Origin: Atherix ibis | Taxonomy: Eukaryota; Arthropoda; Insecta; Diptera; Athericidae | DNA length: 64,000 nt | Direction: 5' to 3' | Assembly: GCA_958298945.1 (NCBI GenBank) | Contig: OY282607.1 | Coordinates: 78,236,868 to 78,300,867 of the forward strand | Shown here: piece by piece, positions 15,593-27,837 of the stretch | Layout of the letters: each line of letters opens with the position of its first letter | How positions within the stretch are numbered: position 1 is the stretch's first letter | Notes under the pieces: model-generated | The model's input: only the letters and a program-made list of their open reading frames with translations | The model's database searches: none | Told to the model about the DNA's origin: nothing | Position numbers and translations under genes: made by a program

Positions 15593-16640
15593 TATAAACT
15601 TTACCCACAAATATTTTTTTTTTTTTGTAATCTACAAGAATGTAAAACATTATTTAGTTATACAATAAAATGAGCAATTTAAACGAAAAATTTTAGAAAA
15701 CTTCCGAAAGAAATTGAATTTTCAATGCCATTTTTAAGCACATCCTAAAATATTTTTTAAAAAAATTTACACACTACGATTTAACACCAGAGCTCGTAAA
15801 TAAATTATGCTCATAAATAAATTGTTTTTTTTTTTGTATTATGGATTTGGGTACTCCTTATTTATATGTAAAGGTTTCCTATAAAAATACCTATAGATGT
15901 GCGTTCATACATTATTACTCTGTATTAAAAATTCATTTTCTCAAAAACTGAACAAAAAAAAAGTGGGCATATTGCACCACCATTTTGGAGCAACATGGAC
16001 AGTAAAATTTCATATATGTATATAAGGGCCCAATTAGACAACAGTTATATCAAGTTTCAGAGAAAAATAACTAAACCTAACCTTTAAAAGGACCAGTACC
16101 AAAAAATCTTGAATGTGTTCCAGCGAAGTTTTTAAGAGACCGGGATTGTGTCTTGAGAACATCATCGGAACATCATCGGTAGTCAATATAAATTAGTAAA
16201 AATTAGATTTGTAGTAGTAACCGGGGACTAAATTCTACTTAAGCTTAGTTAAAAATTTCAACAATCTATTTCCATTTGCTGGTGTAGAAATATACTCGGT
16301 TTTCTATTTTGATAAACGACGACTGGTTCTGAAACATAAATCAGCAAAAATGTTGGGGAAGAAACATAAAAATTATTTACAATACCCTATTTGTCTTTAA
16401 TCAAAATAGAAAGACAATTTGAGATGGGCACGTAAAAGGCAACGCAAATAAGTGCCCATAATCATAATTAATCATATTCGTACATTGTAAATCTACTGCA
16501 GCAATTATATCAAAATATCGTTTTAATATTGTTTCAGCAATTTGAAGAAAAAAAAACTTAGATTATGCTGTATTTCTTGGAGGATTACTTGGTACTGATT
16601 TGTTTGTTTGTAAGGCCATTTGGCGACTTCATAGTACGTG
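15593..16640. other. AT-rich DNA, no gene
   Basis: No reading frame or repeat that I recognise; several poly(T) and poly(A) runs. Confidence 0.5.
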
Positions 16641-17580
16641 TGGGAAGTTATCTGAGAGAGACTGGTCTGTGGTTAGTATTGAAGTATAGAATATTGAGAA
16701 TTTTGTTATATTTTGTGGAGCAGATTAGTATGTTGTAGAAGTTTAAATAGGGGACTAGGAGAATGGAGTTGTTGGGTCCAGGAGCTCCATAATAGGAGGA
16801 ATCCTGCTCGCGAAGTAATTCTTGGTTATGTGACATTCATGTAGAATATGGATAATAGTGAAATGGGTGCCACAGGATTGGCATAAGGGACAATTGGTGT
16901 TGCCAAAAAGGAAGTTATAAGTAAGAGCAGCAGTATGTCCAATCCGGATTTTAAGGAGCTTCCGTGCCAGGAATTTCGGTATGGATGTTGAATAAACTGA
17001 CTTATTGGTGATTATCCAATGAGCCGACAAAAATGTGTCGCTATTGGTCCAGTCATCGTGTCTGCGGATGGCTAATGGTGTTAGTTGCCATTTTGTTAGT
17101 AGGCGAGGCAGATTGGGAATGACTGTGATCACTGGTCGACGGAGTGTTTCTCCAGCCAACTTTTCACCACTTTCATTGCCCAAAATTCTTACATGTCCCG
17201 GCACCCATTGCAAGTCGACACTCCAATTGCTAAGTTGGCTATGACGAATTCCGCTAAATACTGGGTCACTCGATGGGCCACAAATAGCTTTAAGAGCGGC
17301 AAGGCTGTCGCTAAAAATAATAACGGTCTGTTGGCTGGGAATATTGGTCGCAATTTCAATTGCTGGTTTGATGGCCCACATCTCTCCGTAATATGGAGCT
17401 GCTCTATAAGGGATGATTCCACAACATAATGCGCGGATGCTGCAGCCAAAAAGTTCGACGACCGAAAAAGATGTAGTATCAGCGGCATCCGTGAACAACA
17501 GTCGATGGGTGATTTTTCAATCCGTCTTGGCAGTGATTTTAGACTATATAAATCGGCACACGCAAAATTAATAGGAAATT
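16640..17580 (-). mobile_element. Non-LTR retrotransposon remnant, RNase H end of ORF2
   Basis: A minus-strand frame (about 17500-16755) reads like the RNase H domain found at the C-terminus of jockey/I-type LINE polymerases: FTDAADT near the first catalytic Asp, EMWAIKPAIEIA, VIIFSDSLAALKAI, and LQWVPGHVRILGNESGEKLA near the last acidic site. It is followed by a typical LINE tail with a Cys/His cluster (NCPLCQSCGTHFTIIHILHEC). No reverse transcriptase domain is attached upstream, so this is a 5'-truncated copy. The stop is close to the expected protein end, suggesting a fairly recent remnant. Confidence 0.8.
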
Positions 17581-19929
17581 AGAAGTATAGATCAAGGTTA
17601 AGAAGCTATACTCGTAATACTATTACTACTACTCCGTTTCTCATTCATAAAAAACTTTTATCCAAGGCCGCCAAATAGCGTTTTATTGTGCTTTTGACTT
17701 CTGATTATTTCTTGTATGTGGTGAAAGCTTATCGTTCGATACGTAAACATGTGTTCGTTCATATGCTACGACGTGATTCGTATATGCCAAAAGCTCTATT
17801 CAGTTGGTCATCAGACGTCGTTAATAATATACGATTTTCTGCTTGACGTACGTGTTCTAATTTGATGATGGCCTTTTAATATTGTACAATAAAACGTGTA
17901 GTTATATTACAATAGTAAAAATATTGTTTTTGTGATAATTTAATATATTTAAAAAAGTAACATTGTTAAAAAAAAAAAAAAAATTAATGTTTAATTGAAT
18001 AGTATTACTAAAAAAATTACCACGAAGTGGGAAAAGTTTATTGTTGACAACTAAAACTTGTTAATTTATTTTTGTGGTGAGTTAAAAAGAATCTTCAGAG
18101 CTGTTTTCACCAAACTATCCCAAAACACATAAATGATTCAATTTGAAAATTATATAATAACAATAGTGATACCTGTTTACTTTTCTCGGAATATACATAT
18201 TTGCACAAATATGAGTAATATGCTTATTGAAAGATTTTTTTCTTCTTTGATTAATCATTGCGCTCGGGTATGGTGATTGCCGGTATATTTTTGACTAGCT
18301 CATAAATTTCAAATAAATACTTTTATTAAGAGTACATGTAAATAAATTTGTTTAAGTAATTTTGTATATATATATTTATATTAAGTTACAGAAAAAAATA
18401 TTTTTGTAAAATACTGACTTTTCTATGTAGTTAAAAAATAAAACCTACCCCCTTCCCCCCATTAATATCGCTAAATTTTTCAGATTTTTGTATATAAATT
18501 ATTTTTCCGCATTACTGCGTTACGATTCATTTCAATAAAATCTAATGATTATTTAAAATTTTTTTTTTTAAATTTTAATTGAAGGTACATATGAGTACAG
18601 TTAACACTACATACGACGAGTAACATATTTATTGAATTCATTTTATACTGTACACTTTCAAAAACCAGGTATTTGACATCATTAATACGAGTATTCAGAT
18701 ACTTTTACATATTTTGTGAATTTATTTCAGTGGGTTCAATCATCAATTAGTTATTATTTTTCACTAATATTATTTATCATTCATAATAATTATTATAGAA
18801 AGGTTAGGAGAGGATATTCTATTGTTTGAAAAGTATTTATTTTCTTGATACTCTGTTCCTTTTCTTGCAAATTAGTGAGAAAATTATCGCTCAAAATAAA
18901 ATTAATAAATATTTCTTAAAGATACTTGCTTGTAAGTGTACAAAATAATAATTAACAATAAAATTTACCTTAATATCCATTTCATGTAGTATTGATCCAA
19001 TTTATATAAGATACTAACTTGCAATAATGAAAGATTATAATAATAATAATAATAAATATTCATAATTAAATATAGAGTATATTCGTGAATTTGCTAATGC
19101 TTTTTGATTATTATAGATTTTTTTTTTTATTTAAATAATTACCCTATAAATTGAGTATTTTCAGCAATGCAATCAATGCAGTGTATTTTCAGTAATGCAG
19201 TATTTTCAGCAATAAAAATTTGTTAAAAAGTTCATGCATTTTATTTTATTATACCTATTAGCATATATGAAAAAAAAAATTATGGTTCGCTTTATTTATT
19301 CTGTAATTTTTCTGAATATAATATGGCACAACTGAACGAAAAAGTATTTAAGTAAATAATAAAATACAAAACTAAAGATAATAGATAAAAGTGTTATTTA
19401 CTTTCAAGTTAATTTAAAACAATTGCTAAAAATAAATGTAATTTTTGGAATTATTTTACTTTATAATAAGTAAAATAATTCCAAGCAAAATAATTATTAT
19501 CAACAATTGATAAAAGTATTTTAATTTTTATCATATTTCTACATACAATATATTAGAAATGTTTTATGTTTATTATCATAAAATTTCGAAAAAGAAATAT
19601 TAAATAATTATTGAAAATTTTCAAATTTGATATTGAAATATAATTGCTAATAATAATGGTTGATCCATTTTGTGGTTCGAAAACTACAGGCTTCTAAAGT
19701 AACGTTTATTTAGGTTAATATTTGCCATGTTATGAACAACGTGTTAAAATTTTAAAGACATTTTCTATAAAAGCCACGTCTTCAGTGATAAAATTGGAGC
19801 TAATTTTCGATGACTTTTTGCACATTTCCAACTGTAATTCGGTTATTACTGGACCGATGTTGATTTCTCAATACTTTAAAATTTGAGGAATGTTTGTGCA
19901 AACTTGATTTTTCGTATAGCGTCATAATG
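17581..19929. other. Very AT-rich spacer
   Basis: About 2.3 kb with no coding signal. It includes an AAT microsatellite near 19036-19055 and long poly(A)/poly(T) runs. A short stretch at 19733-19800 reads EQRVKILKTF, resembling the N-terminus of DDE transposases, but the similarity fades quickly. Confidence 0.45.
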
Positions 19930-21738
19930 TTGGGTTGGCACCTAAGTGATTGCGGATTTTAAATAAGAAAAAGAATTCTTTTTGAACAGACCTCGTATAA
20001 CTTTATTCAATTAGGTATTGTCCGTTTTTGTCGTTGACCCTTTTCCATCTTTCAGGCAGTGTTATAATTCCGTGTTCAAATTTTACCATTTAAGGAGTTC
20101 TGCATGGAACGAAATAAATGGTAATCTGAAGGCGCTAGGTCAGGGTTATATGGTGGATGTGACAACACATCCCAACCTAATTCCAATAATTTTTGCCGGG
20201 TGATCAAAGATGTGTGCGGCTTTGCATTGTCATGGTGGAAAACAACACCCTTACGATTTGCCAATTCTGGCCGCTTTTCTTGAACTGCATTGCTCAGTTT
20301 GACGAGTTGTTGAACGTACACGGTGGAATTAATCGTTTGAATTCTTGGTAAAAGTTCAAAGTGCAGAATTCCTTTACAATCCCACCAAACTGACAGCATA
20401 ATCTTCTTTTGGTGCATCTCAGCTTTTGATGTCGTCTGAGGTGGTTCATTTCCCATCACCCACGATTGTTTCCGATTAACGTTGTTGTAAACTATCCAAT
20501 TTTCGTCGCCAGTTATCAGTCGTTTCAGAAATGGATCCATGTCGTTGCGTTTCAGAAGCGAATCGCAGATGCTAATGCGTTGCATCAAATGAATTTCCTT
20601 AAGCTGATGAGGAATCCATAAATCGAGTTTCTTAACATAGCCAAGCTGTTTTTATTTTTTTCAATGCATGTATGCGATACATTGAGCTTCTCTGCAATCT
20701 CACGTGTTGTGCTATGACGATCTGAATCGGAGTTCTGCATGGAACGAAATAAATGGTAATCTGAAGGCGCTAGGTCAGGGTTATATGGTGGATGTAACAA
20801 CACATCCCAACCTAATTCCAATAATTTTTGGCGGGTGACCAAAGATGTGTGCGGCTTTGCCTTGTCATGCTGGAAAACAACACCCTTACGATTTGCCAAT
20901 TCTGGCTGCTTTTCTTGAACTGCATTGCTCAGTTTGACGAGTTGTTGGACGTACACGGTGGAATTAATCGTTTGGTTTCTTGGTAAAAGTTCAAACTGCA
21001 GAATTCCTTTACAATCCCACAAAACTGGCAGCATTATTTTCTTTTGGTGCATCTGGACTTTTGATGTCGTCGGAGGTGGTTCATCTCGCATCACCCACGA
21101 TTGTTTCCGATTAACGTTGTTGTAAACACTATCTAATTTTCGTCGCCAGTTATCAGTCGTTTCAGAAATGGATCCGTGTCGTTGCGTTTCAGAAGCGAAT
21201 CGCAGATGCTAATGCGTTGCGTCAAATGAATTTCCTTAAGCTGATGAGGAATCCATAAATCGAGTTTCTTAACATAGGCAAGCTGTTTTTATTTTTTTCA
21301 ATGCATGTATGCGATACATTGAGCTTCTCTGCAATCTCACGTGTTGTGCAATGACTATCTGAATCGATAATGGCCTTGAAATGGGTCTCATCAACTTCAA
21401 CTGGACCCGATCGGTGCGCACTTTTTAGTGAAAAATCACCAGAACGAAATTTAGCAAACCAATTTTGAAACTGCCTTTCTTTCAAGGCTTCATTCCCATA
21501 TACGGAACATAACTTCTTGTGTACCTGCGATGCGTTTTTGCCTTTTCCTTCCATTTTTAAATTTGAAGGATAACAAAACTAAATAACTAAACGATACAAC
21601 TTTCTACTAAATTAAAGGCGGAAGTTCAATCAACAAGAAAACAATATATGTTAGGTGCTTTGAACACGTTGACATAACAAAAGAATGTGCTAATACCATC
21701 TATTGACCAGATCCGCAATCACTTAGTTGCCAACCCAA
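19930..21738 (-). mobile_element. Mariner, mellifera subfamily (Ammar1-like), with internal tandem duplication
   Basis: Terminal repeats begin TTGGGTTGGCAACTAAGTGA (right) and TTGGGTTGGCACCTAAGTGA (left); the right end abuts TA. The minus-strand transposase starts at 21554 (MEGKGKNASQVHKKLC) with the HTH segment TTREIAEKLNVSHTCIE. Catalytic blocks ITGDENWIVYNNVNRK, VFHHDNAKPHTS and [16 protein letters not shown] appear in 20588-20076. A block of about 635 bp is present twice in direct tandem (20095-20729 and 20730-21366), so the catalytic core occurs twice: 21094-20585 and 20588-20076. The usual C-terminus is not seen. The element is about 1.8 kb instead of the normal 1.3 kb and is certainly inactive. 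Confidence 0.88.
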
Positions 21739-21744
21739 TAAAAA

Positions 21745-22090
21745 AAACTCCAACGGCGTCAAATCGAGTGATCTTTGGAGCCAATTGCATTACCGAATCT
21801 TAAAATAACTCATGCTGGGAACTTTGCATATAATAAAACTAAAATTTGTCGTATTGTGTGGCTTGTGGGGACGTCTTGTTAATACCACATATGGGTCAGA
21901 TGAAAATCTTCAAGTTCATGCCACAACAAATTGTTACTATATGGCCATAACGAACAGAATTGACGGTAACATTCTTTCCTTCTACATTTTCCAATAAATA
22001 CGTCACTTTTCACGTATACCATACTCACTTGAAGGTTTTTTTTTATTGACGTATCCACGAAGCGAAAAATAAGCCTCATTGTTGGAGGCA
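21745..22090 (-). mobile_element. DDE transposase remnant next to mariner B
   Basis: Reading minus strand across frames gives NEAYFSLRGYVNKK, then HLTHMWYQQDVPTSHTIRQI, then LYAKFP..VILRFG. These match the order of catalytic blocks in insect DDE transposases of the type that carry QQDGATCHTAR and NWPPRS-DLTPLDFF motifs. Stops and shifts interrupt it, and mariner B lies immediately at its left edge. Confidence 0.6.
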
Positions 22091-23364
22091 ATTTTAATTT
22101 TGTTCTTAAATTTTTGTCTTGGCTACGGGCAGAATCAATACGTTTTTAGATAATTTTTACAAGTCATATTTACAAAAAAATACTTTCAGGGGTTACTTCA
22201 TATAATATTTCAAAAGGTATTTTCTCGTATCATCCCTATTAGAAATATTTCCTATCGCAATTATTATTTGAATAATTCTAATAATTTATATAATCTCATA
22301 AACAACTTTAAATATTTTTTGTTGTTGTTGATTATAATGAAATAATATAATTATCAATTCGTTTTATATTAATTATAGTACATTGGAAATTGATTGTTAT
22401 TTATTATTGCGTCACAAACTAATGATAATAAATGCTTGTAAATATCAATAATGTTAATACGATAGTATGTGTGCAAGATAGAAAAATTATTTTCATTAAA
22501 GCTGACTTGTAATATAGTAAGTAGTGCGTCATCGACCAACGTAAAGAAATTTATCCATGTATTAATCGATTATGGTTGTTTTTACTATAAATATTTTAAC
22601 ACTTCAACAGTATTGATACATTTTTTATTATATGTTTACTTAAGTTAATGCATGTACTGTAAAGAAGAATTATTTTATTGATTAGATAAGATTTACTATT
22701 TGTAAATGATAAATATCGAAAATTCACCTGTTTGGTCTTCCTATTTTTTTTTTAAATGTATATCTATTGTCGACATTGTAGTTGATAACCTTAGGACCTA
22801 TTCTATAGGTCGATATGAATTTTAATAGCATATTGTTAATATGTGTATCCGTTTATGTAGATTCTGATATTCAGCGTTGGAGTAGTTGACGACGGTATAA
22901 TTTTATCTTTTAACATACGTGTATGTATTTGTATAATATCAGAACAATACTCTATAACCCACGTCACAATTTTTAATAACTCAATCCTTAATATTTCCTC
23001 AAAACCAAAAAAATTTTTTTAAAAAAATTTAATAATAGGTATATTCAAGAAATTTGTTGACCAATTAGTTCAAAGTGAAAATATAAGAAAAATAATCTTT
23101 CCAAAATACGAGTAAATAAAAAATTTTAATACACTTCAACTCCAATAATGGGTTTTCTCTTGAAAAATGATAAATGTTTCAAACACTGTACTTACACTCC
23201 TAGTATTATTTGACAAAAAAAGTATTGTGATATGTGTAATTTCATAAAAAAACAGTAATGGTTAAAGATATAGCGTTAAAATCTAATATTTAGCGTATAA
23301 CAACTAATATTACAGTAGCAATTGAAATGGAAAATACTAAAAATATATTTTATATTCAAAATAT
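22091..23364. other. AT-rich DNA, no gene
   Basis: No coding signal or clear repeat seen; spacer between transposons. Confidence 0.5.
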
Positions 23365-24603
23365 ATTCAACAGGTACTTAGCCTCACCGCCCGATGGAAC
23401 TGCTGTCACAAAAGAAATTCAGTCGATTCCCTTCATTAGTTTTGTTTTGAGAGCCTTTGAAAGCGAGCGTGTCGGTCGATTGCACAAAAATGGAAATAGA
23501 ACAATATCGTTCGGTGATTAGATTCTTATTTTTGGAAGGGAAAACGCGCAGCGAAATCAAAGATCGCTTGGATGCTGTGAATGGTGACTCTTCTCCTTCG
23601 ATGGCGACCGTCAAGAATTGGTTCAACGAGTTTGTTCGTGGCCGCACGTCGGTTTTTGATGAGCCACGCCCAGGTGCCCCGAAAACGGCTGCTACGGAGG
23701 AAAACGTTAAAAAAGTCCACGATCTCGTGTTGGCAGACCGTCGATTGAAGGTTCACGAGATAGCTGAGACTGTGGGCATCGCAGTAGGAACGGTGCATCA
23801 TATTCTACACGAAGAACTGGGCATGAGAAAGCTGTCGGCGCGATGGGTGCCGCGTTTGCTCACACCGGAAAACAAGCGCAACCGTGAGACCACATCGGCG
23901 ACGTGTTTGGCGCTGTTTCTGCGCAATCCAGCGGAGTTCTTGCGTCGTTTCGTGGCCGTCGACGAAACATGGATTCACTGGTACACACCAGAGACCAAGG
24001 AACAGTCGAAACAGTGGACTTCACCCGGCGAACGTGCTCCGAAGAAGGCGAAGACTGTTCGATCGGCCGGAAAGGTGATGGCCACCGTTTTCTGGGATTC
24101 ACAAGGTGTGATCCACATCGATTACCTCGAGAAGGGTAAAACAATCACGGGGCGCTACTATGCTGACTTATTGGGCCGATTTGACGTTGAATTGAAGAAA
24201 AAGCGGCCCCGCTTTGCGAAGAAAAAAGTGCTATTCCACCACGACAACGCGCCGGCTCACACCTCCGCCGTCGCCATGGCCAAATTGGTCGAATTGCGCT
24301 ACGAATTGCTGCCCCATCCACCGTACTTTCCAGATTTGGCCCCCTGTGACTACTTTTTGTTTCCAAACCTGAAAAAATCACTCGCCGGGAATAGATTTGG
24401 GTCGAATGAGGAGGTCATCGTCGCCACGATGGCCTATTTTGCTTCCCTCGAAAAAATGTATTTTTTGGACGGGTTAAAAAAGTTAGAGAATCGCTGGGCC
24501 AAGTGTATCGAGCTTGAAGGAGATTATGTGGAAAAATAAATTGCTACCTTTCCAAAATTTTCATTTTTCTTTTGTAAGCTAAGTACTTGTTGAATGACCC
24601 TCG
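23365..24603 (+). mobile_element. Mariner family C element with intact transposase, left terminus damaged
   Basis: The right end reads in reverse as CGAGGGTCATTCAACAAGTA and is followed by TA (24604-24605). The left end begins ATTCAACAGGTACTTAGC, so the outer 8 or so bases of the terminal repeat have been lost or replaced. The body is distinctly richer in G+C than the surrounding AT-rich DNA. Without the outer left bases the copy may not be mobile, although it could supply enzyme. Confidence 0.9.
23490..24539 (+). CDS. Mariner transposase, intact (349 aa)
   Basis: Cut-and-paste transposase of the DD34D mariner family. It is uninterrupted from MEIEQYRSVIRF to the stop after DYVEK, the normal length for the family. 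Visible parts are an N-terminal HTH (TRSEIKDRLDAV; ATVKNWFNEFVRG), a second HTH (KVHEIAETVGIAVGTVHHIL), the linker motif WVPRLLTPENK, and the catalytic core. In the core, the first Asp lies in VAVDETWIHWY, the second in VLFHHDNAPAHTS and the third in HPPYFPDLAPCDYFLF, 34 residues after the second. The start at 23490 fits the family; an upstream in-frame ATG at 23457 would add 11 residues. All catalytic residues are present, so the enzyme could be functional. Its codons are GC-rich, unlike host genes here. Confidence 0.95.
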   Translation: MEIEQYRSVIRFLFLEGKTRSEIKDRLDAVNGDSSPSMATVKNWFNEFVRGRTSVFDEPRPGAPKTAATEENVKKVHDLVLADRRLKVHEIAETVGIAVGTVHHILHEELGMRKLSARWVPRLLTPENKRNRETTSATCLALFLRNPAEFLRRFVAVDETWIHWYTPETKEQSKQWTSPGERAPKKAKTVRSAGKVMATVFWDSQGVIHIDYLEKGKTITGRYYADLLGRFDVELKKKRPRFAKKKVLFHHDNAPAHTSAVAMAKLVELRYELLPHPPYFPDLAPCDYFLFPNLKKSLAGNRFGSNEEVIVATMAYFASLEKMYFLDGLKKLENRWAKCIELEGDYVEK

Positions 24604-24869
24604 TATATTCCAATAACTATAATTTTGCTTACTTATCAAAGAAATGCTAGTAATTACAGTATGGTATGCTTAGGAAACTGGTAATAGAGTACTTATGTCT
24701 TATAATTGTATATTGAAAAAGGATCTCTTATAATTATTCAGTTATTTTAGTTTGTATAACAATTTATATAATTATTAAAAGCGAATATCTGCTAGAAAAA
24801 AATGCCTCTGCCTCAGTTGTCTTATCGAAAATTTTAGTATGTAAAATTTTTATTATAAATGCGATAATA

Positions 24870-25966
24870 TCGGGTTGTTTGGAAAGTAACTTTGGATTTT
24901 CCCAACAGAGGACTTAATTGTATTTTTTCACAACCAACTTCACACTTAAACCGTATAATCATATGTATTTTGACAGCTAACATAGCAATTCGATTGATTC
25001 TGCAAAGTAGTTTTTGGTTGATACTCTTTTAAATATGGAAAGTGAAAATTAGCATTTTCGGCATATTTTACTTTATTACTATAGAAAAGATAAAAATGCT
25101 GTTCAAGCAAGAAAAAAATTATCCGATGTATATGGAGAAAATATGTTAAATGAGCGCCAGTGCCAAAACTGGTTTGCAAAATTTCGATCCGCCAATTTTG
25201 ATCTCGAACATGCACCACATTCTGGAAGGACAGTTGAAGCTGATGAGCACACAATAAAGGCATTAATTGATATAAACCGGCGAATAACAACTCGTGAGAT
25301 CGCTGAGAGATTTAATTTATTAAATTCGACCGTTCATGATCATTTGAAACGGCTAGATTTAATCTCATAGCTCGTCATATGAGTTCCTCATCTTCTTACG
25401 AAACAAAATGGTGCCGTCGCATTGACGTTAGTGAAAACGTCAAAAAAGGTTTTGCTATCTGTTTGGTGGGATTTTAAACGAATAGTTTATTTTGAGCTTC
25501 TACCGAGCAGCACAACGATCAATTCTGAAGTGTACTGTCATCAGTTGGACAAATTGGCCAGAATTGGTCAATAGGAAAGGTATAGTGTTCCAACAGGATA
25601 ATGCGAAACCACATACAAGTTTGACCACTCGGCAAAAGCTTTTAGAGCTTGGATGGAATATACTGCCACACCCACCATACTCTCCAGACCTATCACCTTC
25701 CAATTATTATTTGTTCCGGTCTCTACAAAATTTTTTAGACGGTAAAACGTTCAATTCAAATGAGTTGGTCAAAAATCACTTGGATCAGTTTTTTGCCAGC
25801 AAAAAACAAAAATATTATGAGCGTGGAATCATGCTACTACCAGAAAGATGGCAAAGGGTATTGGATCAGACTGGACAATAATTAATTGAATAAAATATTA
25901 ATTCACTATAAGAAAATCGTCTTTCATTTTTATTAAAAAAACGAAATTACTTTCTTGACAACCCAA
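24870..25966 (+). mobile_element. Mariner family A copy 2, broken
   Basis: TA-flanked. Terminal repeats are diverged (CGGGTTGTTTGGAAAG left; CTTTCTTGACAACCCAA right). The transposase is split into an N-terminal frame (25143-25370: [30 protein letters not shown]) and a C-terminal frame (25492-25881: VFQQDNAKPHTS, HPPYSPDLSPSNYY, LLPERWQRVLDQTGQ). The middle, including the first catalytic Asp, is deleted. Confidence 0.88.
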
Positions 25967-26755
25967 TATATTCAATACATTATAAAGATAAGTGGAAGGA
26001 ATTACTAGCTCCGATATCAAAATTCAGGCGACTTATTCCTTTTTCCTAATTAAGAAATGCTCTTGTTTCTGTCATATTAAAATATGTTAAAGTATCTGAT
26101 GAAGTCTTTCAATTTTTACTCAAACAGAAGAAATCGTAACAAAAATTATGGATCACAACTTCCTATCTTCTTCACTGAATTTTATAAAGTCAACTCGGGG
26201 AAATATGTTAAACTTGGCGAAAAATAATGAACTGCTGATTATGCTAAATTAACAAATTCGAAATATTGACCAAATATAGAATTGTCTGAAAACAAATAAA
26301 AAGTATCGCATTAAATATGTATTCTGAATAGTAGTTTTACTTCTTTAATCTTTTATTCATGTAAAATCTGTTTAAACTGTATATATTGTAAAATTATCGA
26401 AATAAAATCTAAATACATAGATGCAATTTTATTTTTTTTATGTTATAAGTATTTATATTTTACCAAAACATATTGATATCAGTTTAATTATATGATATTT
26501 GTGATATACAATCTCTGGCCTAAATTATGATTTTGTTTCTCTTAATTGTTGGCGAGAATTAAATTAATGTTAACATGGACTGGTGTTCGAAAACAATTTA
26601 TTTTATTGGCATACTCATGATTTAAAAAAAAAGTCAATTCCCCTTTGGCTGTTAATAGTGATTCAATTGGTCCGGGGCATACTGCTTTAGAAGTACCTTG
26701 AATTTTTGGCATTAACATGCTAAATGTTAATACTCGTAAGTGTCTCAAGTGAACG
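25967..26755. other. AT-rich spacer with one unrecognised short frame
   Basis: A minus-strand 68-codon frame at 26542-26748 (includes GTSKAVCPGPIESLLTAKG) has unusual composition for spacer DNA but matches nothing I recognise. It may be a remnant of the adjacent transposon. Confidence 0.35.
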
Positions 26756-26930
26756 AGTTTTGATTTGAATTGGCCGCCAAGATCTAGGGATTTGACACGA
26801 TTGGACTTTTTTGTTTGGGACTATTTGAAAGGAAAAGTATATGTTAATTATGCGTGAACAAGTGAAAACATAAAGAACAAAATTCGATAAGAAATAAAGT
26901 CCGTTTTTGAGTAGTGTTCTAAAAAAAAAT
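26756..26930 (+). mobile_element. DDE transposase C-terminal remnant
   Basis: Plus-strand translation gives NWPPRSRDLTRLDFFVWDYL and KGKVYVN, followed by degraded sequence (TSENIKNKIR). This is the third-catalytic-Asp region of the same DDE transposase type seen at 21745-22090 and 31683-32560. Only this short piece survives. Confidence 0.65.
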
Positions 26931-26984
26931 TTAAAACAAGAAAATTTGAGTAATGCTCATCACTTATTTTTATTGGCAATAGAG

Positions 26985-27130
26985 AAATGTTGAACAGATT
27001 GCAAAAGTTGCAAAATAAAGTGATGCGAATAGTTTTAAAAGTAAATAAAGATTAATTCAGATTGGTAAATGCTAAAATTCTTTAAATTGGTAAAGTATTA
27101 AACAAAGGAAATTTAGTAAAATTGAAGAAA
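26985..27130 (+). mobile_element. Short non-LTR reverse transcriptase C-terminal remnant
   Basis: The plus strand reads NREMLNRLQKLQNKVMRIVL, a motif typical of the region after the thumb of jockey-like reverse transcriptases. It is followed by a broken frame (GKVLNKGNLVKLKK). It is small, so the assignment rests on one motif. Confidence 0.5.
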
Positions 27131-27339
27131 AAAAATTGTTAATTATGTTTAAGATAAATTTCATTTTATATAAGTTTTGTAATTCATTTATTTATTGATT
27201 TGTCGAATTATGTGAATATCTGATTTATAAATTTATTTTATTGTATTAATATTTGCTGAACTAAAATTTCGAAATAAAAATTTCCAATGTTTACTTAACG
27301 ACATGTGTGTTTTTTTCAGTTTAAAAAAAAAACAACAGA

Positions 27340-27837
27340 TGTCCCACACCCTATACAATCACTCTTTGCCGAAAACCATCTCTTTCCATATCCTTTTATG
27401 GCAGCATTATTCTACCAGAAAATAATGTACGTTATCTAGGACTCTTTATCGACAAACGTTTCACATGGAACCCACATTAACGGACGATCAAATATGCAGT
27501 TGTTGGCATTCTTAGACGCAAAATCGATGCTAATGATTTGACAGGAAATTACTTTTTTACAATACATTACTGTAGCCAATCTGTACGTATGCACTTGAAC
27601 TTTGAACTCCGACAAAGCGTGCCAATTGCTTTTGAATCCAATTACGAAATTATAGAATCCTACGTAACATCGGCAATGCCCCATATTATGAGCGTAACCG
27701 TATTATCAACCGTGACTTAAATGTTCCTTTTGTACGTGAACTGTGCATAAACCGTCATAAAACATTTAATTCCCGTCAAAAGTCGTGTGCACACAATACT
27801 ATTTTTACTGCTTGTTTTCTTGCTAGATTCGGTGCTA
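27340..27837 (+). mobile_element. Jockey-like LINE remnant, C-terminal reverse transcriptase
   Basis: Read across frames: NVRYLGLFIDKRFTWNPH, then a degraded section with TYALEL, then [17 protein letters not shown] and RHKTFNSRQKS. These are the blocks at the end of jockey-type ORF2 and resemble the LINE at 40990-42480 ([14 protein letters not shown]). Several frameshifts. A mariner begins immediately to the right. Confidence 0.7.

Noticed and set aside
23860..24381. Several antisense and shifted frames over the intact mariner
   Set aside because: Shadows of the GC-rich transposase frame, which alone shows family motifs.
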